A stretch of DNA of 64,000 nt from Yponomeuta sedellus (GCA_934045075.1 OW203749.1:5112804-5176803); one strand, 5' to 3'. Counted from the first letter of the stretch, positions 10,240 to 20,504 are shown. Notes: a model not told the origin generated them from the sequence alone. Numbers and translations are program-made.

Positions 10240-10905
10240 TTAAATTATACTATTTTTATTTTTAATGCACTAACCCGTGCTAAGGACAATTTTAAAACCT
10301 ATTTAGAGGCTAAAACGTAATACAGAGAATAGTATTAAAAAGTTAAAATTACTTTGCTGAATTCCGCCAAAAATCCCACAAGCACCATACGGTTAGCTAA
10401 TGCACCGCCCTCCCTCCCACTTTTTCAAGCAGAAGCAAGACACGAACACACCAATACTTGTGTGAGAAAACACGCGACGCGTTTCGCCTCTAACACGAGG
10501 CATCCTCAGGCTTCCAAATGCAAGTGACCGTCTCCGCAAAAACGCTCCGTATTTATAGGCTAGGCCCCCCCCCGATGACGCAATGTAACTGTTAATCTGG
10601 TGACCGTTAAACCGTTTCAACCGCCTATGGGCTATTATTGTTTTGTGCAAATATCGATATATGGATGCTTGTGGGATTTTTGGCGGAATTCAGCAAAGTA
10701 ATTTTAACTTTTTAATGCTATTATGGATTTCCGCAAAGTAACGCCTGATTCTATACAACAGAGAATAGTGTAAAGAGGTTCGAAATTTCACTGATGCCGG
10801 TGAGTTACCCATTAGCTCAGTTGGATAGAGCGCTGGCACGGATAGCCAGAGGTCGCGGGTTCGAATCCCGGCATGGGTGGAATTTTTAGCCTCTAAATAG
10901 GTTTT
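10240..10905. mobile_element. tRNA-related SINE (foldback form) split by an M1 MITE
   Basis: The left part is the reversed 3' end of the SINE (TGCACTAACCCGTGCTAAGG..CTATTTAGAGGC). The right part is the forward tRNA-like body ending AGCCTCTAAATAGG. The MITE at 10334-10757 sits between them and is flanked by ACAGAGAATAGT on both sides (12 bp), which occurs once in other SINE copies. Confidence 0.75.
10334..10757. mobile_element. Inverted-repeat MITE, family M1, inside a SINE
   Basis: The ends mirror each other through AGTTAAAATTACTTTGCTGA / TCAGCAAAGTAATTTTAACT. The right end extends about 45 bp further (GGATTTCCGCAAAGTAACGC), a part missing on the left. The inside holds the shared ACGCGACGCGTTTCGCCTCT block. 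A run of nine C lies near 10566. Confidence 0.75.
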
Positions 10906-10996
10906 AAAATATTTTAAGTTACAAAAATTAGTAAAAAAAATATTTTAGTTATTCCAATCACTAACCAGTTTCAAGTGATGCAGACGTGGCTACGTG

Positions 10997-11063
10997 TTAT
11001 GATAACTCAGCTAGTAAGTAATCAGGAAGAGGAGGCGTATTTATAAGTAGAGAAGGTACAGCC
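10997..11063 (-). CDS. Candidate third exon of the THAP gene (AVPSL)
   Basis: After a strong acceptor (CATTTTTTTACAG) the frame G|GCT GTA CCT.. reads AVPSLLINTPPLPDYLLAEL and then stops. 'AVPxxx' is the conserved end of THAP domains, so this is probably where the domain finishes. It would need exon 2 to end in phase 2, whereas exon 2 ends in phase 0 as sequenced; a one-base change in the A7 run at 11662-11668 would account for it. No good donor follows. Confidence 0.45.
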
Positions 11064-11205
11064 CTGTAAAAAAATGTTTGTCTAAGTTATGTAATTTATG
11101 TATTAAGACGTAATAATAATATTGCGTTCTAAATGACGGAGCAAAATACATTCAAGTGTTCGACGTAAAGCAAGGCAGGGTATTTTGTTTTCATCGTAGT
11201 TATCA

Positions 11206-11563
11206 ACCCTTGTATGTCCCCACTGCTGGGGCACGGGTCTCTTCCTGCATCGCAGGAAGGTTAGGCCATACTCCACCACGGGGGCCAAGTCCGGGTTGGC
11301 GGAGGATTGTAAGACAGTGGCGGGCCTTACTGTCAGACGTTATCAAGCCGCCCATAAGGCCTCTGACATGGCTTAACGACTGCCATTATATGACAGCCGG
11401 CACCAACGGCATAGCGTGCCTTGCGAAGCACGAAAGCGCTCGGAAAAATGCCACTAGCGGTAGTCACGGGATGCTCACCCATCCTCTACCTGACCGCGCC
11501 TGTTGTTGCTTAACCAATTGATTGATTCCAATCACTCGGTTCGCCTAGGCCACGAGCGCTTCA
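11206..11563 (-). mobile_element. 5S-derived SINE, full length, in the THAP intron
   Basis: This is a complete reverse copy. The 5S head (reverse of CGGTTAAGCAACAACAGGCG..) is at the right. GTATTTTGTTTT occurs just outside both ends, within short extra bases, as a probable target-site duplication. Confidence 0.85.
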
Positions 11564-11641
11564 TATTTCGCTTCGTATTTTGTTTTATAATTACATAATT
11601 ATTCATGAAATGTAGTGAGTGTTACATTAAACACAACTCAC

Positions 11642-11774
11642 CAAATCTTTAATCGGCTTCCTTTTTTTGTTTAAATCTTTCGGCCGGAAATGATCTCCAT
11701 AAACATATTTATGTTGGTGGAGTTTTTCGATGGGGATATACGCAAGATCTTCCACAATTTTCACCCATTGTCTG
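11642..11774 (-). CDS. THAP-domain exon 2, with a likely frameshift
   Basis: THAP domains are C2CH zinc-coordinating DNA-binding modules. After a TATTTTAG acceptor the exon completes the Arg of exon 1 and reads RQWVKIVEDLAYIPIEKLHQ, then YVYGDHFRPKDLNKK. The Trp, the late 'HF' and the spacing fit THAP. The third zinc ligand, normally Cys in 'CxxHF', is Tyr here (YGDHF). After an A7 run (11662-11668) the frame reads RKPIKDL; one base fewer would give the family-like GSRLK..AVPS ending that exon 3 supplies. Either a decaying copy or a sequence error. Confidence 0.55.
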
Positions 11775-12025
11775 CTAAAATATAAAATATATCTAAAAAA
11801 AAATACCACATTCAATGCAGCCACTAATAGTGCATCGTTGAAACATTGTTATGGCTTACAGCAATTCATCGTACACTGAGTAGTAATTCTGACCAAGGTA
11901 CTTATCAGATATTTTTTATCGATATTGAATATATTTTTCTCATAGTATATTAATTACGTTATTTAACATAATTTATGATCTTGCTCTTGTGCAAGATGAC
12001 AAAAACTGTAGCCAGATATACTTAC

Positions 12026-12132
12026 CGGTCTTCATCCCTAGGTTTACTCATAAACTTTCTTTTGGTACCCTTTGACCGGCTGCATCTTATTTTACAAATG
12101 GCACAAGTTCGACAACATCCGATCAGTGCCAT
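12026..12132 (-). CDS. THAP-domain exon 1
   Basis: The ATG at 12132 opens MALIGCCRTCAICKIRCSRS and continues KGTKRKFMSKPRDEDR to a CCG|GTAAGT donor in phase 2. Early cysteines followed by 'KrkF.skPrDedRRqW' across the junction match the first half of THAP domains ('F.FP.d...R..W'). The 5' flank is short and followed by repeats. Host transcription factors and P-element-derived proteins both carry this domain; without the C-terminus I cannot tell which. Confidence 0.6.
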
Positions 12133-12930
12133 TTTTAAAAAAAAAATCACTTAACACTGTACAACAAGATACACACAGCAAGATATTGAAAAAACTTAAA
12201 AAACAAAAATTTTAAATTAGAAAACTTTTTAGTATGTGCCGCGTTCCGCCATGTCATTTGTTGTGTTTTCAGTTTGACAGCAAAGAAAGAGTAAGTAGTA
12301 TTATAGAGTGAGACAAATATATGTCCGCCATTAAAACGGGGCTAAATGCCGTAGATAGAGTTTACTCCCTCTGGGCTAAATGCGAACAAATAATTCAAAG
12401 TTCCTACTTGCGCTAGTTGTATTATTGGCGGTGTGACAATCAAGAAAAAAAATCCTGACTCTCACACTGGTGTACGCTTAGCGTGGTCCGCTCGAGAAAC
12501 GCCCTTTTCTATGCAAAAATGTCAGTTTCTCTATCGAGTTCGAGATGTTCCCGAGATGTCTCGACTTTAGCATGGCCATCGCGATCGAGATGGAGAAGAC
12601 CGAGACATGTCTACAAGCAGTAGCATGGTGACGCTGCCGAGATAATTTCGGTCGAGATAGACACTAATTTTGACACATGTCTGGTACCCATGGAGGTGAA
12701 GACAAGGCCTCGAAAGCATATATTTGACAGAAAAATTACAAATTCTTTAAATATTTATTCTTTAACTTTTTGATAGACAAGACCGCACTCTTCAGGCTAT
12801 CTCGAGCGATCTCGAGTCTCGGTTGCCATGTTGGGACTTTAGACTCGGCAAGTCTCTCACTCGACATCGAGAGAGAGTCAAAACGTCCATGCTAACCGAA
12901 CTGGTGTGACCACGAGTCCGGACTCCATGC
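12133..12930. other. Intergenic, no gene seen
   Basis: From 12470 to 12890 the sequence repeats variants of CTCGAGA / TCGAGATG on both strands, which gives local inverted complementarity but no clear terminal repeats. No splice-bounded coding frame was found. Confidence 0.4.
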
Positions 12931-12934
12931 AACG

Positions 12935-13052
12935 ACTTATGAACGTTGAAGCGAGTTGAAGGTGATCTGTCAGGATCGTGGCAGTCCCTGGTTTCTGCCT
13001 ACCCCTCTGGGATACAAGCGTGAGGTTATGTATGTATGTATGAACCTGTTTG
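12935..13052 (+). mobile_element. LINE 3' tail with (GTAT)n
   Basis: ACTTATGAACGTTGAAGCGA through CTACCCCTCTGGGATACAAG to TGAGGTTATGTATGTATGTA is the 3' end also seen at 19400-19525 and 46570-46690. Confidence 0.75.
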
Positions 13053-13262
13053 AATTTAGTTTCCACCAAAAGGAAACGAGCGGTACTGTCCTTCCTAAAT
13101 CTTTACCGCGACACACACTTGGCCGGATCTAATAAAAACCTTAAGTAATTAAAAGAAATAATTTTTCAGGATAAGTTTTATTTTGTGGCAATCAGGAAAT
13201 TTTATTCTAATACATATTTTGTAATTATGCTTTATTTAGAATAGATTTACCATTTTATTCTT

Positions 13263-14503
13263 TCAAAATTCAAAAGGTCTTAGGGGTTCTGTCTCTGGCA
13301 ACACGCGTCGTTTGGTATATGTTGTGTACTCGTAAAGTTGCAGCGGTGCCACTACTTTCCCACGGTCTTGGTCCCGAGACAAGTAAACTTTTCTCTTGTT
13401 GATCCTGTATGCATTTCTTTGTTCACTTGCGGTCGCTGCAATTACAGACATAACTGAATGTTTTATTTTTGATCTTGAGTCTTGTTTCTGAAGCAATCTT
13501 TGGCTGCGAGTTGGGGCAATTCCCTCTCTACGGTATGAAGACTTTGTTAACCTCACTTGCTGGTCGTCATCTACTGGTTTCGGATTGCACAGCGTACTCA
13601 TACTGTTATTCCCTGGTTGCTTTTTAGGAGCGGTCATTGTAGGCTGCTGCTGCAGAGGAGGCCACTTGGGGCTCGGAGGTGCAATTGTCTGCGTAGGGCT
13701 AAACGAGAATAATTTGTTAACGCTACTCCTGTTGTCTTGATTGGAAACTGGACTTTGTAATGGCGTAGGCGCGTTTGGGTTTCTGATCATCGTCGGGTTT
13801 TGTTGTTGGGACCCGGTGGATTGCTGGTTTTGTTCTTGCAACATTGAGTTTTGTACTTGGCCCTTATCGAACATAGATGTGTCGAATGTCATATCTGTTG
13901 CGGCAAGGGAGGCGCCTGCAGCCAGGGCTGCTGAGGGTACTGCGCAACACGCGCCGCATCTCAGTGCCTCAGGATTGCAGGGGCCGCAAGGTGCACACGC
14001 GGCGTTATGATAAGGTCCACAGAACCACCAGCCGTACGGATAATAGTAGTAGCCAGTCATATATTGAACGCAGCGAGGTGCAGTCTGACAGGGTGGCGGT
14101 AGACAGTTGGCAGGGCATGCGGTCGTTGAGCAAGGGCTTGGACAAGGGCAGCACGAACTCTGCTGACGGGTTGATACTACACTCGTCTCGTTTAGTGATG
14201 CAGCTGCTCTATTGTTCCAGTTAGTGAACGCTGAGGCTCGGCATTGCAAGAATGGCCTGCTAGAGTTTAAGAAGGTCTTGAAGGATCTTGTTATGTTTGT
14301 CGTTGAAAAAGAACGTCGCAGAAGTGGGACAATCCGATGTTGAGTCGTGAAGTTTGGACATGAAGTGCTGATTCTGACTTTCTGAAGAGCGCTACATCTC
14401 GTTATGCCCGACTTTAAAGACGTCTTCGTTCGATTGGCGCTGTTCCACAGCGCTTGATTCGAGATGTGTTTCCTCTGGAAACTCCAAAGGGGCTTGACGT
14501 TCG
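13263..14503 (-). CDS. Cys/Tyr-rich protein with mitochondrial-type N-terminus (paralog A), main exon
   Basis: I do not recognise a named family. The reading frame begins at the CACTTTTCAG|CG acceptor (phase 1); the upstream exon with the ATG was not found. The first 100 or so residues contain no Asp or Glu and many Arg/Ser/Thr (for example PLLRRSFSTTNITRSF), typical of an imported mitochondrial precursor. Then comes a compact core: SSCCPCPSPCS, LPPPCQTAPRCVQYMTGYYY, YPYGWWFCGPYH, CAPCGPC, RCGACC. The rest is Gln/Asn/Pro-rich and basic at the end. Paralog B (15321-16675) shares the core almost residue for residue and a later KKQPG..SMSTxCxPKPV box. Cys-rich structural proteins of sperm are one possible comparison; that is inference. 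Confidence 0.65.
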
Positions 14504-14701
14504 CTGAAAAGTGACGTAACACTGTAATCTTTGAATTTATATATGGCACCTACCTAATGTGAATATCTAGATTTTTTTCGAGTGCCTCTCAAACTAAAAA
14601 AGACAAAGACGTCCTTGTTAAGAAAATATTTCTATACCATTTCAAATCTAAAGAGTTTGGTCAGTGTTATTATTTGCTACCTAGTCTCACAGGTCTCAAA
14701 A

Positions 14702-15081
14702 TTATTGAAGTCGCACTGGATATGAGCATTGATGATGGTAAGGCCCAGTTATCCAGCTACCGCATGGTGGTACGTAGTATCCAAAGCATGGATCGTAGTA
14801 GCATGGTGTGCCATAGTAATAAGTTTGTGGGGTATTATTATCATGAAACGAAGGCGGAGCTGGTGCTGGCACATTCCAATAGTTTCCACACTGGTCCATG
14901 ATGCAGGTTAGGGATACTGCCCTTGGGATATTTGGTTTCGTTTGAAGATCAGATGACATGATCATTTCAACTTGTTCAGTATTCTGTTCTTCTGTATAAG
15001 CTTTGGTTGTAAGTTCAGTATTCTTGTTATGGCTGCAGACTATTGAGATCATGCTTATGCTCTTCCTCGGCATGGCATACG
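14702..15081 (-). CDS. Short paralog C of the Cys/Tyr-rich cluster
   Basis: The exon opens after CCCTTTCAG with CG TAT GCC ATG, the same phase as its neighbours; an in-frame ATG lies three codons in (15073). It gives about 123 residues: a polar N-terminus and a core TYYYGTPCYYDPCFGYYVPP followed by CGSWITGPYHHQCSYP. The W..xGPYH..C pattern matches WWFCGPYHxxxC of paralogs A and B. The CxC-rich stretch is reduced. It lies between A and B on the same strand. It may use its own ATG or an unseen first exon. Confidence 0.55.
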
Positions 15082-15320
15082 CTGAAAGGGATGATTATTC
15101 AGTAATCAAGTCTACATTCTTCTCTGTTGTATGAGACCCGGAGAACGTTTGCCCTGTGTTTCCCTATAAACCTGAAACCTAAAACGTTTGCAAAAAGAAA
15201 CAACAGATTTATGTACGTTCTATGTTTTATTTTGTGAGGATATTTTAAAAACAGATTTTGTTTATTTTAGATCACTATTCGTTAGTTATAATAGTGTATA
15301 AAAATCACAATCAATTAGTT

Positions 15321-16675
15321 TCACCCTGTCAGCAGGGACAAAAGTGAAAATTTCTTCTTGGGCGGCATCTGAGTAGACAATGAAGTCTTTTTAAACATGC
15401 TTGGCGTTGTTTGTGAGGAAGTCACTTGATTGTTTCCTTTTCCTCTTGCTTCTAGAGTAGTAGCGGAATGTCTTGTCCATGTTTTCGTATATTTTGTATT
15501 CCAAGGCAATCTCTGACGTTCCATTTCAGCTGCCTCTTTATGGTATGATGGATAAACAGAGGTTATTGAATCCATTTCAGAGTTTAGTCCACCAGGAACA
15601 GGTTTTGGATAGCAGAACGTGCTCATGCTACTGCCCGGTTGCTTTTTCGGCCCATTAAATGAAGGAGGTTGGTTCAGCGGCGGCCACTTGTTTGGTGGTA
15701 CAGCCGGGGAGACATTTAAAGCTGGGTTGACAGAGAAGAATTTGGATACTCCACTCTTAGTCGGCTTGAACAAGGGTAGATTGGGTCCAGGTGACGGTGG
15801 AGAGCCGTAAGATGGGTTAAACGACGGCTGGAACGCGGGTTGGTTGGAAGGTTGACGAGAAGGTTGAAATGAAGGTTGAAATGAAGGTTGAAAGCCAGGT
15901 TCCAGTCCTGGGCCAGGCGTCGCGGGATTCGTTTGCGGGTACATGGGATTTTGAACCTTGCTCCAATCATAGTTAGTTGTCCTGGTATCGTTAAAACTCG
16001 AGGGGTCAAAGCCCGCTGTGAGAGCGGTAGTGGCCGCTAGAGCAGAGGGCACTACGCAGCACGGGCCACAGGAGCCTCCACATCTCAGTTGATCTGGGCA
16101 GCAGGGACCACACGGTGCACACGCAGTATTATGATAAGGCCCACAGAACCACCATCCATACGGATAATAGTAGTACCCAGTCATGTATTGGACACAGCGT
16201 GGCGCAGTTTGGCAGGGTGGCGGCAGGCAGGCCGCGGGGCATGCCGACGAGGAACAAGGGCTCGGACAAGGGCAGCACGAGCTCTGCGATCGAACAGTAA
16301 TACCACATAATCTATCTCGTGGAGCTGCTTGTCCTTCATTCAACTGACGCGTCAATGAGAACTTGGTCTGGTCTATGCTGGGGTTCGCTTTCTTTGTGAA
16401 CTTCCTGGTAGAAAATGGTAACTGCACTGTCGGATCCAAGACATTTTTCCGTGGTCTGTTTATAGCGGTGGTGGAAAAGGATCGCTGATGAAAGGGAACC
16501 AATGAGTTGTGTGTTGATCGGGTTCTCAAGTTTGGACATGATACACTGATTCTGATTTTGGGCAGCGTGCTAGTTCTCAATACTTTCCTATTTAAAGTAG
16601 TTGCCTCATCGATCTTCGAAGGGTATCGTTCCAAGCTCTTCCTTCTCGCGAAACTCCGAAGGGGCGTGACGTTTA
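15321..16675 (-). CDS. Cys/Tyr-rich protein with mitochondrial-type N-terminus (paralog B), main exon
   Basis: The frame opens after AAATTTGCAG in phase 1 and runs 451 codons to a stop at 15321. There is no ATG in frame near the start, so an upstream exon is needed. The N-terminal part is basic (VNVTPLRSFARRKS; VPFHQRSFSTTAINRPRKN). The core SSCCPCPSPCSSSACPAACL..GYYYYPYGWWFCGPYH..CAPCGPCC is nearly identical to paralog A. A short array of PSFQPSFQPSFQPSRQPS-type units follows (about 15840-15895), then SMSTFCYPKPV and a basic C-terminus PPKKKFSLLSLLTG. Tandem duplication with A is clear from DNA similarity that continues upstream of the exon. Confidence 0.65.
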
Positions 16676-16942
16676 CTGCAAATTTACGGTATTCTATAAT
16701 CTTTGAAGTTTACACTTCATAGCCACCTACCTATTGTAAATGTTAAAGTTCTTTATTGACCATGTATTATGCTGACCTTACATTAAGAACCCCAGGAGAT
16801 AATCCCTGATAACTGCTAGGAAGAAGAAGAAGATAAAAAGCTACTGCTAGGAAATGACTATAAAATAACTCGAAAAGTAGTAAGGGTTTGCGTGTAAATT
16901 GAAATTTCTTCGATGAATTCATTATTTACCTGAAATATTTAC

Positions 16943-16982
16943 CTGATTCCGAAATTAACAAATTAATACTACACCAAAGCAT
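16943..16982 (-). CDS. Candidate first exon of paralog B
   Basis: The ATG at 16982 gives MLWCSINLLISES and then TCAG|GTAAAT, a plausible donor in phase 1 that fits the acceptor at 16675. It is the only such ATG-to-donor combination I found between 16700 and 17100. It does not resemble the first exon of the Cys-Gly-Pro gene, so transcript evidence is required. Confidence 0.3.
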
Positions 16983-17136
16983 GTTTTATTACTTATCATC
17001 ACCTACTTTAAATAAACGCAGAAGAAATGTCAGACATAATATTTATTTGTAAGTAAATAATCCAAATATAAAACAATTGTAAAATATAAAATAACTGGTT
17101 GATATTGAAAACAATTCATTATATATATAAATATTT

Positions 17137-17732
17137 CTATTCCACGTCTTTTCTGGAGTCTGCCAATCCGACAGCTCCGATTGCCATATTTAGTTTTTTA
17201 TCACTTTTGTCAGAGTCCGCTTCGCATTTCTTTGGCTTGCAGGGGCATGGGACGCAGGGACCAGGGCATCCACAGGGTCCGCATGGACCGCAGGGTCCGC
17301 AGGGGCCGCAAGGGCCGCAAGGACCGCAAGGACCACAGGGACCACATGGCCCGTTAGGTCCACAGGGTCCACAAGGTCCACATGGGTAGGGGCAGCGACA
17401 GGGGCCGCAAGGTCCGCACGGTCCACAAGGTCCACAGGGTCCGCATGGCCCGCAAGGCCCACATGGCCCACAAGGTCCACATGGTCCAGGGCACCGGCAT
17501 GGTCCACAAGGGCCACACGGGCCACACGGGCCGCACGGACCACATGGTCCACAGGGCCCGCAAGGACCACTGGGCCCGCAGGGTCCGCATGGGAACGGGT
17601 AGCACGGGCAACCTCCCTGAGGGGGCTTGTCACCCGGAGGCTTCTTGTCATCCGCATAGTACCGAAGCTGAGTATTTCGCACTAAGTTGTTTTGCGCCCT
17701 TGATCCAAGAACTGACGCACTGCTCGCTGGCA
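17137..17732 (-). CDS. Cys-Gly-Pro repeat protein, exon 2
   Basis: After TCCTTTGCAG the exon starts with two bases that complete the last codon of exon 1 (18545-18662). It finishes a mitochondrial-type presequence ([30 protein letters not shown]), then encodes more than thirty CGP-type triplets, three of them broken by CRCP or CPYP, and ends [26 protein letters not shown]. The whole protein would be 237 residues. Dense CGP repeats recall the Drosophila Mst(3)CGP sperm-tail proteins, and Cys/Pro-rich capsule proteins occur around mammalian sperm mitochondria. Combining this with an import signal suggests a structural role in mitochondria, perhaps in sperm; this is inference. The repeat also creates long open frames in other registers, which I discount. 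Confidence 0.75.
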
Positions 17733-18544
17733 CTGCAAAGGACACCCAAGCATATAATACTCGTTACATACGCTGGTTGACAACTGATGCTATTAAGAAG
17801 AACGTTATGCGTGATTGGGTCGTGAGTATTATTGCATGGAGGTCCTTTGGCACCTAACGACCGTTCTCCGAAATAACTCAGTTCTCACACCAGCGGAGAT
17901 TGGAGTACGGTGAAATCGTGTAAAGAACCATCACTGAAGCTAATTGGTGCTTGCAAAACTTTTGGTTGGTGGGTAAAATTGGGGGCGGCGGATATTTTGT
18001 TATTTGATATTTTGATATTTTGTTATAGTTTGACATACCTATCGTATATCATGATAGATGTCATTTTTTACTATCATTTGTTTTGTCATAGATTTTTTTT
18101 AAAATTATGATCGGCGTCAGCTTACCGATTTAAATCTTTGCGTCAGCTGAGATCGGTTATACCAAATACGACAGCAGCTTTTACGCGCACCCAGCGGTGT
18201 AATAGAAAAGCACCAACCCATGTTACGTTACTATACTACTTTATACTACGTTCCTACTACATTAAAACCACCTATTAAAATAACCTTATAATACCCAGCA
18301 ATGGTTCATAATACACAAGAACTGGGAATTTAGAATATGTTAGCAACATTGCACTAGTGATGTGAATCTAGCTGGGTGAAGTCTTCGATTATGATCCATT
18401 GCGCCAAGCTGCAAAAAAACTAGCTATCAAGGTCTTCAGAGATACCAGGATATTATATGAGACACTACAGCAGTTGAAGCTAATAGGTAGCAAAAGGCCA
18501 ATTTCCTGGTATCAGTGATAGACAGTAAAATAACGAAAACTTAC

Positions 18545-18662
18545 CAAGAAAACCAGGATCTCTTTTGATAGCCGCTGTGGTAATGTGGTAAGAGCGTCCC
18601 TTGAAGCATTTCAGCAGAGTCAAGTTCTTCGGGGTAAAAGCCCGCCTTACAACCAAAGCCAT
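18545..18662 (-). CDS. Cys-Gly-Pro repeat protein, exon 1 (presequence)
   Basis: The ATG at 18662 gives MALVVRRAFTPKNLTLLKCF then KGRSYHITTAAIKRDPGFL and ends at CTTG|GTAAGT in phase 1, matching exon 2. Up to the KRDPG stretch there is no acidic residue, and Arg/Lys alternate with hydrophobics, as in mitochondrial import signals. The intron is about 0.8 kb. The frame of exon 2 has no ATG near its start, which supports this join. Confidence 0.7.
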
Positions 18663-19190
18663 TATTATTTTTGCTTTATAGTCACTGTTTACCCATAAAT
18701 TTAGAATAATTTACGGCGATATTTCTTAATATTTTTACTTAGAATTTTTAAGACATAATTTAAAAGCTCCGATGTGGAGCGTGACCGGGCCAGACTTATC
18801 CTGCTAGAAAGATAGAACGATAGTGCTTTGTTTGCAACTGAACTTCGAAATTCGAAAATCTGTCACGAAGAATATTTTTGGCCTTCTTTCAGCGATTTTA
18901 AATAAAGTTTCTTTCTTTACAAGAAACTATTGCGTCGCTTTTATTTATTTTGCAACCATTAATCGTGTATTTTCAACTAAACATAAATTTAGGTGTACTA
19001 AATTCTACAATAAATTTCTTACTTAGTTCTTTTAGAAATTACATTTAAACCAGTTACGTTTCGGGTGTCTGAACTGACCTCTTCATTTCCTTTTCCTCTA
19101 AATTAAGTCTCTCCCACATCGGCGCGTTATTTTATCGGTCGATAATACCGGATGCGTTAGTGCGATATCTGTTTTTAGTACATTATTTAT
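18663..19190. other. Upstream region of the Cys-rich cluster, no gene seen
   Basis: AT-rich DNA faces the exon at 18662. No strong core-promoter motif or repeat was recognised, apart from ordinary low-complexity T runs. Confidence 0.3.
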
Positions 19191-19194
19191 TAGG

Positions 19195-19525
19195 ACGTAG
19201 TAGACTGAAAGAGGATGTAGTGACTAGAATTGAAAAAGAAATGTTGTGTTGGTTTGGATATGTGGAGAGGATGAAGGAAGAAGGATTGATGAAACAAATA
19301 TATATTGCGAATGTGAGTGGAAGGGCCGGTCCCAAGCGGACATACATCGGCCAAATAGGGGATGTATTAGCAACGGAGAAGATAAAAAGTACCCGGAATC
19401 GGCGTGCGTGCATGCAACTACTTAATGAACGTTGATGAAGTGAAGGTGATCTGTCAGGATCGTGGCAAGGAGCAGCTCCCAGATTTCTGTCTACCCCTCC
19501 GGATACAGGCGTGAGGTTATGTATG
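19195..19525 (+). mobile_element. LINE C-terminal fragment with 3' tail
   Basis: The plus strand encodes SRLKEDVVTRIEKEMLCWFG, then IANVSGRAGPKRTYIGQIGD and KSTRNRRACMQLLNE, and ends GGCGTGAGGTTATGTATGTA. It is the best-kept copy in the window of this LINE end. Confidence 0.8.
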
Positions 19526-19719
19526 TATTAAGACGGCTATGTTGAGACGTATGCGACAAAATGACAATGACGCTCTAAAATCAGTCGATTGCACCAAAAC
19601 GTAACAGTTTTGCAATTTTGCTTTTCAAATGTTTGACTGTGTGTTGGGTGATAGTTTGATGGTAGTTTTAATGCTGTAAGCTCCATTTGGAATGCGGTTT
19701 TTCGAGAAGTCGGTCAACA

Positions 19720-19836
19720 TGTCAAAACAAAAAAGAAAGTCTAAAAGTAATTTCTTTCGAGATAATTACCGCACAATTACCTCCATTCAGAAGGCCCTTT
19801 TGAAGCAATTTGTTGAGGCTTGGAGAGATATGTAAG
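19720..19836 (+). CDS. Possible 38-residue basic ORF
   Basis: ATG at 19720 gives MSKQKRKSKSNFFRDNYRTI then TSIQKALLKQFVEAWRDM and a stop. The codon pattern looks peptide-like but there is no homologue that I recognise and no splice partner. It may be chance or a relic of a mobile element. Confidence 0.15.
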
Positions 19837-20129
19837 ATTTAGACCACGAATAAGACTACAGTCTTAGAGCTTGAGTTGTGTCGTCTTTTTTTTTGTAATA
19901 AAAAATAATATAATTGAGTATTTTAAAAGTTTCTATATTTTACTCCGTTTGCACTAAAACGTGACATTTATTAGTAGATCATCCACTAAAAAACAACATT
20001 TAATTTTCTACAATGATCCCACCAAATCTCAATATTATCAAACAGTTCCACCAAAAAGTAAGAAAGGTACATTTCTTTTAAATGATCCTCCTGGCTATAA
20101 AAACTAAAATGTTTATATAGTCAATAGAT

Positions 20130-20504
20130 TTTAAAAATCCTATTTAGAGGCTAAAAATTCCACCCATGCCGGGATTCGACCCCGCGACCTCTGGCTATCC
20201 GTGCCAGTAGTGTCCATGCCAGATGTAAAAACCTAACTGCAAAGAAGGTAGTCGGGGCTGTAAGTGATGCAATTTACTTAAGCCAGATGTCGCTGCCTGT
20301 ACGTAATACAGACAATAGTGTAAAGAGGTTCGAAATTTAACTGATGCCGGTGAGTCGCCCATGAGCTCAGTTGGAAAGAGCGCTGGCACGGATAGCCAGA
20401 GGTCGCGGGTTCGAATCCCGGCATGGGTGGAATTTTTAGCCTCTAAATAGGTTTTTAAAATTGTCCTTAGCACGGGTTAGTGCATTAAAAATAAAAATAG
20501 TATA
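20130..20504 (+). mobile_element. tRNA-related SINE with an inverted 5' piece, 14-bp TSD
   Basis: ATATAGTCAATAGA flanks the insertion exactly (20116-20129 and 20505-20518). The left 100 bp are a reversed 3' end of the SINE (CTATTTAGAGGCTAAAAATT..GTGCCAG). The forward copy then runs from ATGTAAAAACCTAACTGC through the tRNA-like body to TTAAAAATAAAAATAGTATA. One insertion therefore contains sense and antisense parts. Confidence 0.9.

Noticed and set aside
17354..17780. Long open frames in other registers over the Cys-Gly-Pro repeat
   Set aside because: The repeat period is a multiple of three, so all frames stay open. Only the CGP frame joins a leader exon with correct phase.
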